NCBI RefSeq assembly: GCF_900566055.1
Contig: NZ_UPHQ01000033.1
Span: 1-64,000, forward strand
Length of the DNA stretch: 64,000 bases
Direction of reading: 5' to 3'
Origin: Mycobacterium innocens
Lineage (GTDB): Bacteria > Actinomycetota > Actinomycetes > Mycobacteriales > Mycobacteriaceae
Shown here: positions 54,532 to 64,000 of the stretch, piece after piece
How the letters are laid out: each line of letters starts with the position of its first letter
Position numbering within the stretch: position 1 is the stretch's first letter
The notes under the pieces: generated by a model
Told to the model about the DNA's origin: nothing
The model's input: the letters and a program-made list of their open reading frames with translations, nothing else
The model's database searches: none
Made by a program: the position numbers and the translations under genes

Positions 54532-55466
54532 CAGACGCGATCCGACCGGTCGATTTCGACAATCTGAAAACGATGACCTACGAGGTCACCGATCGGGTAG
54601 CGCGGATCACGTTCAACCGGCCCGAGAAGGGCAACGCGATCGTCGCGGATACCCCGCTGGAGTTGTCGGTGCTGGTGGAGCGAGCCGACCTCGATCCCAA
54701 CGTGCACGTCATTCTGGTCTCGGGACGCGGCGACGGTTTCTGCGCCGGCTTCGACCTGTCCGCTTACGCGGACGGCACCGGCTCGGCGGGCGGCACCGGC
54801 GCATACCAGGGCACGGTGCTGGATGGTAAGACCCAGGCCGTCAACCACCTGCCCAACCAGCCCTGGGACCCGATGATCGACTACCAGATGATGAGCCGGT
54901 TCGTGCGCGGGTTCTCCAGCCTGATGCATGCCGACAAGCCGACGGTGGTCAAGATCCATGGCTACTGCGTGGCCGGCGGCACCGACATCGCGCTGCACGC
55001 CGATCAGGTGATCGCCGCCGCCGACGCCAAGATCGGCTACCCGCCGACCCGAGTCTGGGGTGTACCCGCGGCTGGCTTGTGGGCACACCGGCTCGGCGAC
55101 CAGCGTGCCAAACGCCTGCTGTTCACCGGCGATTGCATCACCGGCGCCCAAGCGGCCGAATGGGGCCTCGCCGTCGAGGCGCCGGATCCGAAAGACCTCG
55201 ACGAACGCACCGAGCGGCTGGTGCAGCGGATTGCCGCCTTGCCGGTCAATCAGCTGGTCATGATCAAGCTGGCGCTCAATTCGGCTCTGCTGCAACAGGG
55301 TGTGGCCACCAGCAGGATGGTCAGCACGGTGTTCGACGGTATTGCCCGGCACACGCCCGAGGGACACGCCTTCGTCGCCGACGCGGTCGAGCACGGCTTC
55401 CGGGATGCGGTGAAACACCGCGACGAGCGGTTCGGGGACTACGGCCGGAAAGCGTCCGGAGTGTAG
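54528..55466 (+). CDS. echA4: Enoyl-CoA hydratase/isomerase family protein EchA4
   Basis: A 312-residue crotonase starting MTDAIRPVDFDNLKTMTYEV. The oxyanion-hole regions are ILVSGRGDGFCAGFDLSAYA and VVKIHGYCVAGGTDIALHAD. An insert of about 45 residues (GTGSAGGTGAYQGTVLDG) sets it apart from short crotonases. It acts on a CoA thioester, presumably in the same pathway as FadE8. It is translationally coupled to fadE8 and lies 4 bases before the next gene. Confidence 0.93.
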   Translation: MTDAIRPVDFDNLKTMTYEVTDRVARITFNRPEKGNAIVADTPLELSVLVERADLDPNVHVILVSGRGDGFCAGFDLSAYADGTGSAGGTGAYQGTVLDGKTQAVNHLPNQPWDPMIDYQMMSRFVRGFSSLMHADKPTVVKIHGYCVAGGTDIALHADQVIAAADAKIGYPPTRVWGVPAAGLWAHRLGDQRAKRLLFTGDCITGAQAAEWGLAVEAPDPKDLDERTERLVQRIAALPVNQLVMIKLALNSALLQQGVATSRMVSTVFDGIARHTPEGHAFVADAVEHGFRDAVKHRDERFGDYGRKASGV

Positions 55467-55470
55467 CTTC

Positions 55471-56214
55471 ATGTCGAAATCGCTGGCGCGCATGACCGCC
55501 CGGTCAGTGGTGCTCAGCGTGCTGCTCGGCGCGCATCCCGCGTGGGCCAGCGCCAGCGAATTAATCAGGCTTACAGCCGATTTCGGTATCAAGGAAACGG
55601 CGTTGCGGGTGGCGCTGACCCGCATGGTGAGCGCCGGCGATCTGGTCCGGTCCGCCGACGGGTATCGGCTTTCGGATCGGTTGCTGGCCCGCCAGCGGCG
55701 CCAGGATGAGGCCATGCGTCCGCCGGTACGGGCCTGGCACGGCTACTGGCACATGATCGTCGTCATCAGTGTCGGCGATGACGCCCGCACCCGCGCCGCA
55801 TTGCGAAATACACTGCAGGAAAAGCGGTTCGGTGAACTGCGTGAAGGGGTATGGCTTCGTCCCGACAACCTCGAGCTGGAACTGGCCCCTGACATGCGTG
55901 CCCGGGTACGGGTGTTGACAACGCGCGATGAGGCGCCCGCTGAGTTGGCGGCGCGACTATGGGATCTCCCCGAGTGGGTCGACGCTGGCCAGCACCTACT
56001 CGACGAAATGGCCCAACTGACCCACGCCGCAGACATTCCCGGTCGCTTCGTGGTGGCCGCCGCCATGGTCCGTCAGCTGCTGACCGACCCGATGCTGCCC
56101 GCCGAACTGCTGCCCGCTCACTGGCCGGGGACCCGGCTGCGCGAGGCATACCACGACTTCGCCACCGAGCTGGCGAAACGCCTTGACACATCCCAACTCC
56201 TGGAGGCGACATGA
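55471..56214 (+). CDS. PaaX-family transcriptional regulator (Rv0674-like)
   Basis: A 247-residue protein starting MSKSLARMTARSVVLSVLLG. An N-terminal winged helix (LIRLTADFGIKETALRVALT then RMVSAGDLVRSADGYRLSD) and a PaaX-type C-terminal domain (RAWHGYWHMIVVISVGDDAR; LREGVWLRPDNLELEL) are visible. PaaX proteins repress aromatic or fatty-acid catabolism genes and respond to acyl-CoA ligands. It lies inside the fadE8 operon and is coupled to echA5 (ATGA), so autoregulation of the operon is likely. Confidence 0.88.
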   Translation: MSKSLARMTARSVVLSVLLGAHPAWASASELIRLTADFGIKETALRVALTRMVSAGDLVRSADGYRLSDRLLARQRRQDEAMRPPVRAWHGYWHMIVVISVGDDARTRAALRNTLQEKRFGELREGVWLRPDNLELELAPDMRARVRVLTTRDEAPAELAARLWDLPEWVDAGQHLLDEMAQLTHAADIPGRFVVAAAMVRQLLTDPMLPAELLPAHWPGTRLREAYHDFATELAKRLDTSQLLEAT

Positions 56215-56975
56215 GCGATCTGGTGCATGTGGAGCACACCGGTCCGGTGACCACGGTGATCATCAACCGGCCGGAGGCACGCAACGCGGTCAACGGCCCG
56301 ACGGCCGCCGCGCTCTACTCGGCGTTCGAGCAGTTCGACCGTGACGACGCGGCTGCGGTGGCGGTGTTGTGCGGCAACGGCGGAACCTTCTGCGCCGGAG
56401 CCGATTTGAAGGCTTTCGGCACAGCGGAGGCCAATGCCGTGCACCGCACGGGCCCGGGTCCGATGGGCCCGTCGCGAATGGTGCTGTCCAAACCGGTGAT
56501 CGCCGCTGTCAGTGGCTACGCCGTAGCCGGTGGTCTGGAATTGGCGTTGTGGTGTGACCTGCGAGTGGCCGAGGAGGATGCCGTGTTCGGGGTGTTCTGC
56601 CGTCGCTGGGGAGTACCGCTGATCGACGGCGGCACGGTGCGATTGCCGCGGCTGATCGGGCACAGCCGGGCGATGGACATGATCCTTACCGGCCGGGCGG
56701 TGGCGGCCGATGAGGCGCTGGCGATGGGACTGGCCAATCGGGTGGTGCCCAAGGGGCAGGCGAGGCAGGCGGCCGAGGCGTTGGCGGCCGAATTGGCCGC
56801 CCTACCTCAGCAGTGTCTGCGGTCGGATCGGTTGTCGGCGCTGCACCAATGGGGACTGCCGGAGTCGGCGGCGGTCGATCTGGAATTCGCCAGCATCTCC
56901 CGGGTGGCGGCAGAGGCCTCGACGGGGGCCGCACGCTTCGCGGGAGGTGCCGGCCGCCACGGCGCGCCGGCGTGA
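56211..56975 (+). CDS. echA5: Enoyl-CoA hydratase/isomerase family protein EchA5
   Basis: A 254-residue crotonase starting MSDLVHVEHTGPVTTVIINR. The oxyanion motifs are VLCGNGGTFCAGADLKAFG and PVIAAVSGYAVAGGLELALW. DLRVAEEDAVFGVFCRRWGV follows. It is the last gene of the fadE8-echA4-paaX-like operon. Only 19 bases separate its stop from the stop of the convergent DUF3060 gene; in M. tuberculosis mmpS5-mmpL5 and Rv0678 lie here. Confidence 0.93.
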   Translation: MSDLVHVEHTGPVTTVIINRPEARNAVNGPTAAALYSAFEQFDRDDAAAVAVLCGNGGTFCAGADLKAFGTAEANAVHRTGPGPMGPSRMVLSKPVIAAVSGYAVAGGLELALWCDLRVAEEDAVFGVFCRRWGVPLIDGGTVRLPRLIGHSRAMDMILTGRAVAADEALAMGLANRVVPKGQARQAAEALAAELAALPQQCLRSDRLSALHQWGLPESAAVDLEFASISRVAAEASTGAARFAGGAGRHGAPA

Positions 56976-56994
56976 GCTGAACGGCGGCGGCTGG

Positions 56995-57477
56995 TCAGCC
57001 GCCCTTGTTGATGGTGTTGCCCGATCCGATGTTGTCGACTTGCGGGTCACCGTTCTTGTAGGTGATGGTGTTGTTGAGTCCCAGCACGCTCAGCTGCTGG
57101 TCGACCTTGTCGAAGGTGATCTTGTTGTTGGTGCCGCCGATGGTCACCGTCGAGCAGGTGCCGTTGACGGTGAGGGTATTTTCCGAGCCGGCGACATTCA
57201 GTGACTTGCCGTCGGCGCAGTCCAGGGTGGCGGTGGTCCCGATCGATCCGTAGTTCAGCATGTTGCCGATCTCGATCGACGCGGTCGTCGGGGGCCCGTT
57301 GGACGTGGACGGCGCCGCCGTTCCGCTGCTCGTCGCGGTTGTGGGCTTTCCGGAGCTGCTGGTGGCCGGCGGGGGATTGGCCGTCGAGCTGCAGCCGGCC
57401 AGCCCGGTGGCCGTTGCACCGAGGGCCAGTGTCAGAGCTATCGCGGACAGCCGCGAGGTGGGGACATGAGCGCGCAT
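56995..57477 (-). CDS. DUF3060 lipoprotein (Rv0679c-like)
   Basis: A 160-residue protein starting MRAHVPTSRLSAIALTLALG, with a lipobox in TATGLAGCSS. A Ser/Thr/Pro linker (PPPATSSSGKPTTATSSGTA) precedes a repetitive beta-strand domain: LDCADGKSLNVAGSENTLTV, NGTCSTVTIGGTNNKITF, LGLNNTITYKNGDPQV. This is the DUF3060 pattern of short strands with two Cys that may form a disulfide. It is surface-anchored with unknown function. It is the second gene of a two-gene leftward operon, 15 bases after the first. Confidence 0.88.
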   Translation of the reverse strand: MRAHVPTSRLSAIALTLALGATATGLAGCSSTANPPPATSSSGKPTTATSSGTAAPSTSNGPPTTASIEIGNMLNYGSIGTTATLDCADGKSLNVAGSENTLTVNGTCSTVTIGGTNNKITFDKVDQQLSVLGLNNTITYKNGDPQVDNIGSGNTINKGG

Positions 57478-57492
57478 AGGCTCCTCGATTCC

Positions 57493-57888
57493 TTAGGGGC
57501 CCACTCGCTGGAGCCGGTTGACCATACCCAGTTCGCGGCCGCGATCCCAGATGAACGGATCGCCGTTCTTGAAGAACACCGTCTGATCCCAACCGTAGAC
57601 GGTGATGTCGTTGATCACCGTGTCGGCAACGACGGTGTTGGACGAGCCCATCACCGTCACCGCCCAGCACGTTCCCTTCGCAGTGATGATGTTGGCGGTG
57701 CCGTTGACCAACAGGGTGGCATCGTTGCAGTCCAAGACCTGCTCGAGGCCCTCGCCGGTGATATGGGTGTCGCCGTTTTTCGCGTGCGCGGCCGGCGGTA
57801 GCGCGAGTGACGTGACGGCCATGGTGACGATGGTGACGATGGTGACGACGCAGCTGGCCAGTGACGCGGCGGCGGTTGTCCATTTCAC
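57493..57888 (-). CDS. DUF3060 secreted protein (Rv0680c-like)
   Basis: A 131-residue protein from GTG 57888 behind GGAGGG (VKWTTAAASLASCVVTIVTI). It has a signal peptide likely cleaved after PPAAHA. A DUF3060 domain follows: GLEQVLDCNDATLLVNGTAN, AKGTCWAVTVMGSSNTVVAD, DQTVFFKNGDPFIWD. It pairs two Cys like its neighbour. Part of the signal core is encoded by three exact 9-base repeats (57821-57847). An upstream in-frame ATG at 57942 lacks a ribosome site. Confidence 0.85.
   Translation of the reverse strand: MKWTTAAASLASCVVTIVTIVTMAVTSLALPPAAHAKNGDTHITGEGLEQVLDCNDATLLVNGTANIITAKGTCWAVTVMGSSNTVVADTVINDITVYGWDQTVFFKNGDPFIWDRGRELGMVNRLQRVGP
57821..57847 (-). repeat. Three exact 9-base repeats inside the signal peptide codons
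   Basis: ATGGTGACG (plus strand) is repeated three times without change and encodes the Val-Thr-Ile units of CVVTIVTIVTMAVTS. Copy changes would lengthen or shorten the hydrophobic core in frame. Confidence 0.85.
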
Positions 57889-58038
57889 TGCGGGCCCCCC
57901 TCCGTTGGGCGCGTGATCGGTGCTCGATCGAGGTGTGTGCACCTAGCCTAGGTGTAGTTTCCTGCCCGACGACAGCGCTGAGCGCATTTGGTTGACACCC
58001 CGCCGCGCCCGCATCTGACGCGGTCGATCCACGGTCGA

Positions 58039-58061
58039 GTCAACTAGAGTCATTAGTTGAC
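58039..58061. promoter_or_regulatory. Long inverted repeat, likely TetR operator
   Basis: GTCAACTA (58039-58046) and TAGTTGAC (58054-58061) are perfect inverted arms around 7 bases, 78 bases before the TetR gene start. Half-sites resembling GTTGAC recur nearby (GGTTGACA about 57990 and CGTTGACC about 58066). The site lies between the divergent DUF3060 operon and TetR gene and could control both. Confidence 0.65.
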
Positions 58062-58138
58062 CCACCGTTGACCTCCCACAACCGCAGCGGCGATGACCCA
58101 CCGTCATTCGCACGTGGAGCAATTGAAGGACGATCGTC

Positions 58139-58786
58139 ATGGCAGCTTCGCCGGAACCGCCGTCAACGGCTGGTCGACAGCGCGCTGTGAAAGCCGCGGC
58201 GCGGCCGGCCAAGTTGAGCCGAGATTCCATCGTCGAGGGTGCCCTGACTTTCCTGGACCGGGAGGGCTGGGATTCGCTGACCATCAACGCGTTGGCGACC
58301 CAACTGGGGACCAAAGGGCCGTCGCTGTACAACCACGTGGACAGCCTCGAGGACCTGCGCCGCGCGGTGCGGGTTCGGGTGATCGACGACATCATCACGA
58401 TGCTGAACAGGGTCGGCGAGGGGCGTGCCCGCGATGACGCGGTATTGGTGATGGCCGGTGCGTACCGCAGCTATGCCCACCATCATCCGGGTCGGTACTC
58501 GGCATTCACCCGGATGCCGTTGGGCGGGGACGATCCCGACTACGCCGCGGCGACCAGAAGTGCCGCCGCGCCGGTGATCGCTGTGCTGTCCTCCTACGGC
58601 CTGGAAGGCGAAGAGGCCTTTTACGCGGCGCTGGAGTTCTGGTCGGCGCTACACGGGTTTGTGCTGCTGGAAATGACCGGCGTGATGGATGAGATCGATA
58701 CCGACGCGGTGTTCTCCGACATGGTGTTGCGCCTGGCGGCGGGGATGGAAAAGCGCACCGCGGAGCACGGTGCCAAGCAGGCCTAA
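58139..58786 (+). CDS. TetR-family transcriptional regulator (Rv0681-like)
   Basis: A 215-residue protein starting MAASPEPPSTAGRQRAVKAA. The DNA-binding domain is LSRDSIVEGALTFLDREGWD then LTINALATQLGTKGPSLYNH, with a C-terminal WHG-type ligand domain (AALEFWSALHGFVLLEMTGV). It is divergent from the DUF3060 pair and upstream of the ribosomal operon. In M. tuberculosis the equivalent gene lies just before rpsL. Confidence 0.92.
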   Translation: MAASPEPPSTAGRQRAVKAAARPAKLSRDSIVEGALTFLDREGWDSLTINALATQLGTKGPSLYNHVDSLEDLRRAVRVRVIDDIITMLNRVGEGRARDDAVLVMAGAYRSYAHHHPGRYSAFTRMPLGGDDPDYAAATRSAAAPVIAVLSSYGLEGEEAFYAALEFWSALHGFVLLEMTGVMDEIDTDAVFSDMVLRLAAGMEKRTAEHGAKQA

Positions 58787-58838
58787 CGCTGATTGGGGAC
58801 GCCCGGGTAATGGATCTCCGCTTGGTTCGGGCACCACT

Positions 58839-58868
58839 TTGACCTGCCTGACCGGCGAGCGGTATTGT
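58839..58868 (+). promoter_or_regulatory. Putative rpsL operon promoter
   Basis: TTGACC (58839-58844), an 18-base spacer and TATTGT (58863-58868) lie in the 342-base gap before rpsL (58787-59128), which holds no other recognisable gene. The leader would be about 250 bases. I saw no clear terminator-like stem in it. Confidence 0.6.
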
Positions 58869-59128
58869 GGTTGCTCGTGCCTGGCGGCCTACAGCGCCCG
58901 ACTTGAGGGCGTGGATGCCGGGCCAATTTGCATGTCCATGATGTCACCGAGATGTCATGGACGAGGCGGGTTGAGTTCGGAGGCCAACCGCATGCGACAC
59001 ACCCGGCAGCGGGGTACGGCGTTTATACGGCGTTGACTCCGAGGCAGGGCATAACTGCAGTACAAGGACTGGATAACGATACGGGGACCGGAGCCGGACC
59101 CTCAGACAGCGACACAGAAAGCCGGTAG

Positions 59129-59503
59129 ATGCCAACCATTCAGCAGCTGGTCCGAAAGGGTCGTCGGGACAAGATCGCCAAGGTCAAGACCGCGGCCCTC
59201 AAGGGCAGCCCGCAGCGCCGTGGCGTGTGCACTCGGGTGTACACCACCACTCCGAAGAAGCCGAACTCGGCGCTTCGCAAGGTCGCGCGGGTGAAGCTGA
59301 CGAGTCAGGTTGAGGTCACGGCGTACATCCCCGGCGAGGGCCACAACCTGCAGGAGCACTCGATGGTGCTGGTGCGTGGCGGCCGGGTGAAGGACCTGCC
59401 CGGTGTGCGGTACAAAATCATCCGCGGTTCGCTCGACACCCAGGGAGTGAAGAACCGCAAGCAGGCTCGCAGCCGTTACGGCGCCAAGAAGGAGAAGAGC
59501 TGA
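59129..59503 (+). CDS. rpsL: 30S ribosomal protein S12
   Basis: A 124-residue protein starting [20 protein letters not shown]. The two streptomycin-resistance positions carry the susceptible residues: Lys43 in [12 protein letters not shown] and Lys88 in [14 protein letters not shown]12 monitors decoding at the A site. It overlaps rpsG (TGATG). Confidence 0.98.
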
Positions 59504-59973
59504 TGCCGCGCAAGGGGCCGGCGCCCAAGCGTCCGTTGGTCAACGACCCGGTGTACGGGTCGCAGCTGGTCACCCAACTGGTGAACAAGGTTCTGCTGAA
59601 GGGGAAGAAATCGCTCGCCGAGCGCATTGTTTATGGAGCGCTCGAACAAGCCCGCGACAAAACCGGCACCGATCCCGTTATCACCCTCAAGCGCGCTCTC
59701 GACAACGTCAAACCGGCCTTGGAGGTCCGCAGCCGCCGCGTGGGTGGTGCGACCTACCAGGTGCCGGTCGAGGTGCGCCCGGACCGGTCGACCACGCTCG
59801 CGCTGCGCTGGCTCGTCGGCTACTCGCGGCAACGCCGGGAGAAGACGATGATCGAACGGTTGGCAAACGAGATTCTGGATGCCAGCAACGGCCTCGGGGC
59901 CTCTGTCAAGCGGCGTGAGGACACCCACAAGATGGCCGAGGCGAACCGCGCCTTTGCGCATTATCGCTGGTGA
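59503..59973 (+). CDS. rpsG: 30S ribosomal protein S7
   Basis: A 156-residue protein starting [20 protein letters not shown]. Conserved blocks are [39 protein letters not shown] and [21 protein letters not shown]7 nucleates the 30S head and can repress the str operon by binding its mRNA. It is coupled to rpsL and followed by fusA after 85 bases. Confidence 0.98.
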
Positions 59974-60058
59974 GAGCCGCCGGCGAAAAGCGGCCGGGCG
60001 CAACGGACAGCGACCTAACGCGACCTAACTACGCAACCGAAAGAGTGGGAAGACTTCT

Positions 60059-62164
<2,106 letters not shown>

Positions 62165-62263
62165 GCCGAGCGTTGCGCGTAAGCTAGCTCGGTTACCACG
62201 GCGGCATAACTGAAAACATCAACACTGCTTTTATAAGCACCAACAGTCCAGGAGGACACAACA

Positions 62264-63454
62264 GTGGCGAAGGCGAAGTTCCAGCGGACCAAGCCCCACG
62301 TCAACATCGGGACCATCGGTCACGTTGACCACGGCAAGACCACCCTGACCGCGGCTATCACCAAGGTCCTGCACGACAAGTTCCCGGACCTGAACGAGTC
62401 GAAGGCGTTCGACCAGATCGACAACGCGCCTGAGGAGCGTCAGCGCGGTATCACCATCAACATCGCGCACGTGGAGTACCAGACCGAGAAGCGGCACTAT
62501 GCACACGTCGACGCGCCCGGCCACGCCGACTACATCAAGAACATGATCACCGGCGCCGCCCAGATGGACGGCGCGATCCTGGTGGTCGCCGCCACGGACG
62601 GCCCGATGCCGCAGACCCGTGAGCACGTGCTGCTCGCGCGTCAGGTGGGTGTGCCCTACATCTTGGTCGCGCTGAACAAGGCCGACGCCGTCGACGACGA
62701 GGAGCTGCTCGAGCTCGTCGAGATGGAGGTCCGCGAGCTGCTGGCCGCCCAGGAGTTCGACGAGGACGCCCCGGTAGTGCGGGTCTCGGCACTGAAGGCT
62801 CTCGAGGGTGACCCCAAGTGGGTGGAGTCGGTGGAGCAGCTGATGGATGCGGTCGACGAGTCGATCCCCGACCCGGTCCGTGAGACCGATAAGCCGTTCC
62901 TGATGCCCGTCGAGGACGTCTTCACGATCACCGGCCGCGGCACCGTGGTCACCGGTCGTGTGGAGCGCGGCGTGGTCAACGTCAACGAGGAAGTCGAGAT
63001 CGTCGGCATCCGCCCGACGACCACCAAGACCACGGTCACCGGTGTGGAGATGTTCCGCAAGCTGCTCGACCAAGGGCAGGCCGGTGACAATGTCGGGCTG
63101 CTGCTGCGTGGCGTCAAGCGTGAGGATGTCGAGCGCGGCCAGGTCGTCATCAAGCCCGGCACCACCACCCCGCACACCGAGTTCGAGGGCCAGGTCTACA
63201 TCCTTTCCAAGGACGAGGGCGGCCGGCACACGCCGTTCTTCAACAACTACCGTCCGCAGTTCTACTTCCGTACCACCGACGTGACCGGTGTGGTGACGCT
63301 GCCGGAGGGCACCGAGATGGTGATGCCCGGTGACAACACCAACATCTCGGTGAAGCTGATCCAGCCCGTGGCCATGGACGAAGGTCTTCGGTTCGCGATC
63401 CGTGAAGGCGGCCGTACCGTCGGCGCCGGCCGGGTCACCAAGATCATCAAGTAG
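62264..63454 (+). CDS. tuf: Elongation factor Tu
   Basis: A 396-residue GTPase starting at GTG ([20 protein letters not shown]). The G motifs are [36 protein letters not shown] and [10 protein letters not shown]. Domains II and III are complete, ending [14 protein letters not shown]. It delivers aminoacyl-tRNA to the ribosome. It is followed by a near-ideal hairpin at 63471-63510. Confidence 0.98.
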   Translation: MAKAKFQRTKPHVNIGTIGHVDHGKTTLTAAITKVLHDKFPDLNESKAFDQIDNAPEERQRGITINIAHVEYQTEKRHYAHVDAPGHADYIKNMITGAAQMDGAILVVAATDGPMPQTREHVLLARQVGVPYILVALNKADAVDDEELLELVEMEVRELLAAQEFDEDAPVVRVSALKALEGDPKWVESVEQLMDAVDESIPDPVRETDKPFLMPVEDVFTITGRGTVVTGRVERGVVNVNEEVEIVGIRPTTTKTTVTGVEMFRKLLDQGQAGDNVGLLLRGVKREDVERGQVVIKPGTTTPHTEFEGQVYILSKDEGGRHTPFFNNYRPQFYFRTTDVTGVVTLPEGTEMVMPGDNTNISVKLIQPVAMDEGLRFAIREGGRTVGAGRVTKIIK

Positions 63455-63470
63455 CGCTAACCGGTTCATC

Positions 63471-63510
63471 ACCAGGCCCGGATTGCCGATCACGGCAATC
63501 CGGGCCTGGT
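63471..63510 (+). terminator. Perfect 18-bp hairpin terminator after tuf
   Basis: ACCAGGCCCGGATTGCCG (63471-63488) is perfectly complementary to 63493-63510, with a four-base ATCA loop. The stem is followed by GCTTGTTGCC, a weak T-rich tract. It closes the str operon. Confidence 0.9.
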
Positions 63511-63617
63511 GCTTGTTGCCCTCGGCAAGCGACCGGGCCCGCGGCGCAGTATGTGATCGGTAGCCGAGCATGCGCGCAAATCTGACACGACCCAACCGTG
63601 AAGCGAGGAGCAGGCAC

Positions 63618-64000
63618 ATGCTGGCGCGCTATATCAAGATGCAGGTGTTGGTGCTGTTGTGCGGTGGTCTGGTCGGGCCGATCTTCCTGATCGTCTATTT
63701 CACGCTGGGCCTGGGCAGCCTGCTGTCATGGATGTTCTATGTCGGTCTCCTGATCACCGCGGCAGATGTGCTGATCGCGCTGGCATTGACCAACTGGGGC
63801 GCCAAGACGGCGGCCAAGACGGCCGAACTCGAGCAGCACGGTGTGTTGGCGCTCGCGCAAATAACCGGCCTCACCGAAACCGGGACCAGGATCAATGACC
63901 AACCGGTGGTCAAGGTGCACCTGCATATCGCCGGACCCGGCATCGTGCCGTTCGACAGCGAAGACCGGGTCATCGCCAGCGTGACCCGGCTCGGCAACCT
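63618..64000 (+). CDS. Membrane protein (Rv0686-like), cut by window edge
   Basis: An ATG at 63618 behind GAGGAG opens a frame to the window edge (127 codons visible). It starts MLARYIKMQVLVLLCGGLVG. Two membrane helices are clear (LVLLCGGLVGPIFLIVYFTL and WMFYVGLLITAADVLIALAL). A soluble part follows (GVLALAQITGLTETGTRIND; VVKVHLHIAGPGIVPFDSED). The place after tuf and the topology match M. tuberculosis Rv0686, a membrane protein of unknown function. Confidence 0.85.
   Translation, partial: MLARYIKMQVLVLLCGGLVGPIFLIVYFTLGLGSLLSWMFYVGLLITAADVLIALALTNWGAKTAAKTAELEQHGVLALAQITGLTETGTRINDQPVVKVHLHIAGPGIVPFDSEDRVIASVTRLGN

Overview
This window is mycobacterial chromosome. It is GC-rich and almost fully coding, with GTG and TTG starts. 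It carries the recC-recB-recD, rpmG-hadABC, secE-nusG-rplK-rplA, mmaA4-mmaA3-mmaA2-mmaA1-lipG, rplJ-rplL, mkl, rpoB-rpoC, fadE8-echA4-echA5 and rpsL-rpsG-fusA-tuf blocks in the order known from Mycobacterium tuberculosis (roughly Rv0626 to Rv0686). Several loci differ from M. tuberculosis, so this looks like a slow-growing relative of the M. tuberculosis/M. kansasii group. The species cannot be fixed from this sequence alone.

Layout. Bases 1-1.7 kb are accessory: the start of a 13E12-family (DUF222) gene, an empty stretch and a VapBC toxin-antitoxin pair. Bases 1.8-10 kb are recC-recB-recD, overlapping and read leftward. Bases 10-16 kb hold a cyanase, a small unknown gene, a decayed molybdopterin oxidoreductase, echA3, a membrane protein, a glyoxalase II-like hydrolase and an orphan VapB-like antitoxin. 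Bases 16.3-21.2 kb are tRNA-Thr, tRNA-Met, rpmG, hadABC (mycolic acid dehydratases), tRNA-Trp, secE, nusG, rplK and rplA. Bases 21.3-23.2 kb are an inactivated ECF-sigma/DGPF-protein pair. Bases 23.3-28.2 kb are four mycolate methyltransferases and LipG.

Bases 28.2-31.4 kb are an ABC1-family kinase-like protein, two DinB-fold proteins and a regulator that seems to have lost its middle. Bases 31.4-37.1 kb are a tightly coupled trio: GH38 alpha-mannosidase, a SurA-N-like protein and a ROK sugar kinase. Then come rplJ-rplL, a TetR regulator divergent from a carotenoid oxygenase, the Mce-transport ATPase mkl, and rpoB-rpoC. Bases 50.2-51.9 kb hold an AbiEi/DUF559-type gene between two near-identical hairpins, then endonuclease IV. 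Bases 52-57 kb are lpqP and the coupled fadE8-echA4-paaX-like-echA5 acyl-CoA operon. Bases 57-58.8 kb are two DUF3060 secreted proteins and a TetR regulator. The window ends with the rpsL-rpsG-fusA-tuf operon and the start of a membrane protein.

Main departures from the M. tuberculosis order: no mmpS5-mmpL5-Rv0678 between echA5 and the DUF3060 genes; no genes between mkl and rpoB; no Rv0669c-type ceramidase between rpoC and nfo; extra genes beside recC, rplA and the ABC1 gene. Several of the extra genes are visibly broken. The rifampicin-resistance region of rpoB and the streptomycin-resistance codons of rpsL carry the susceptible-type residues.
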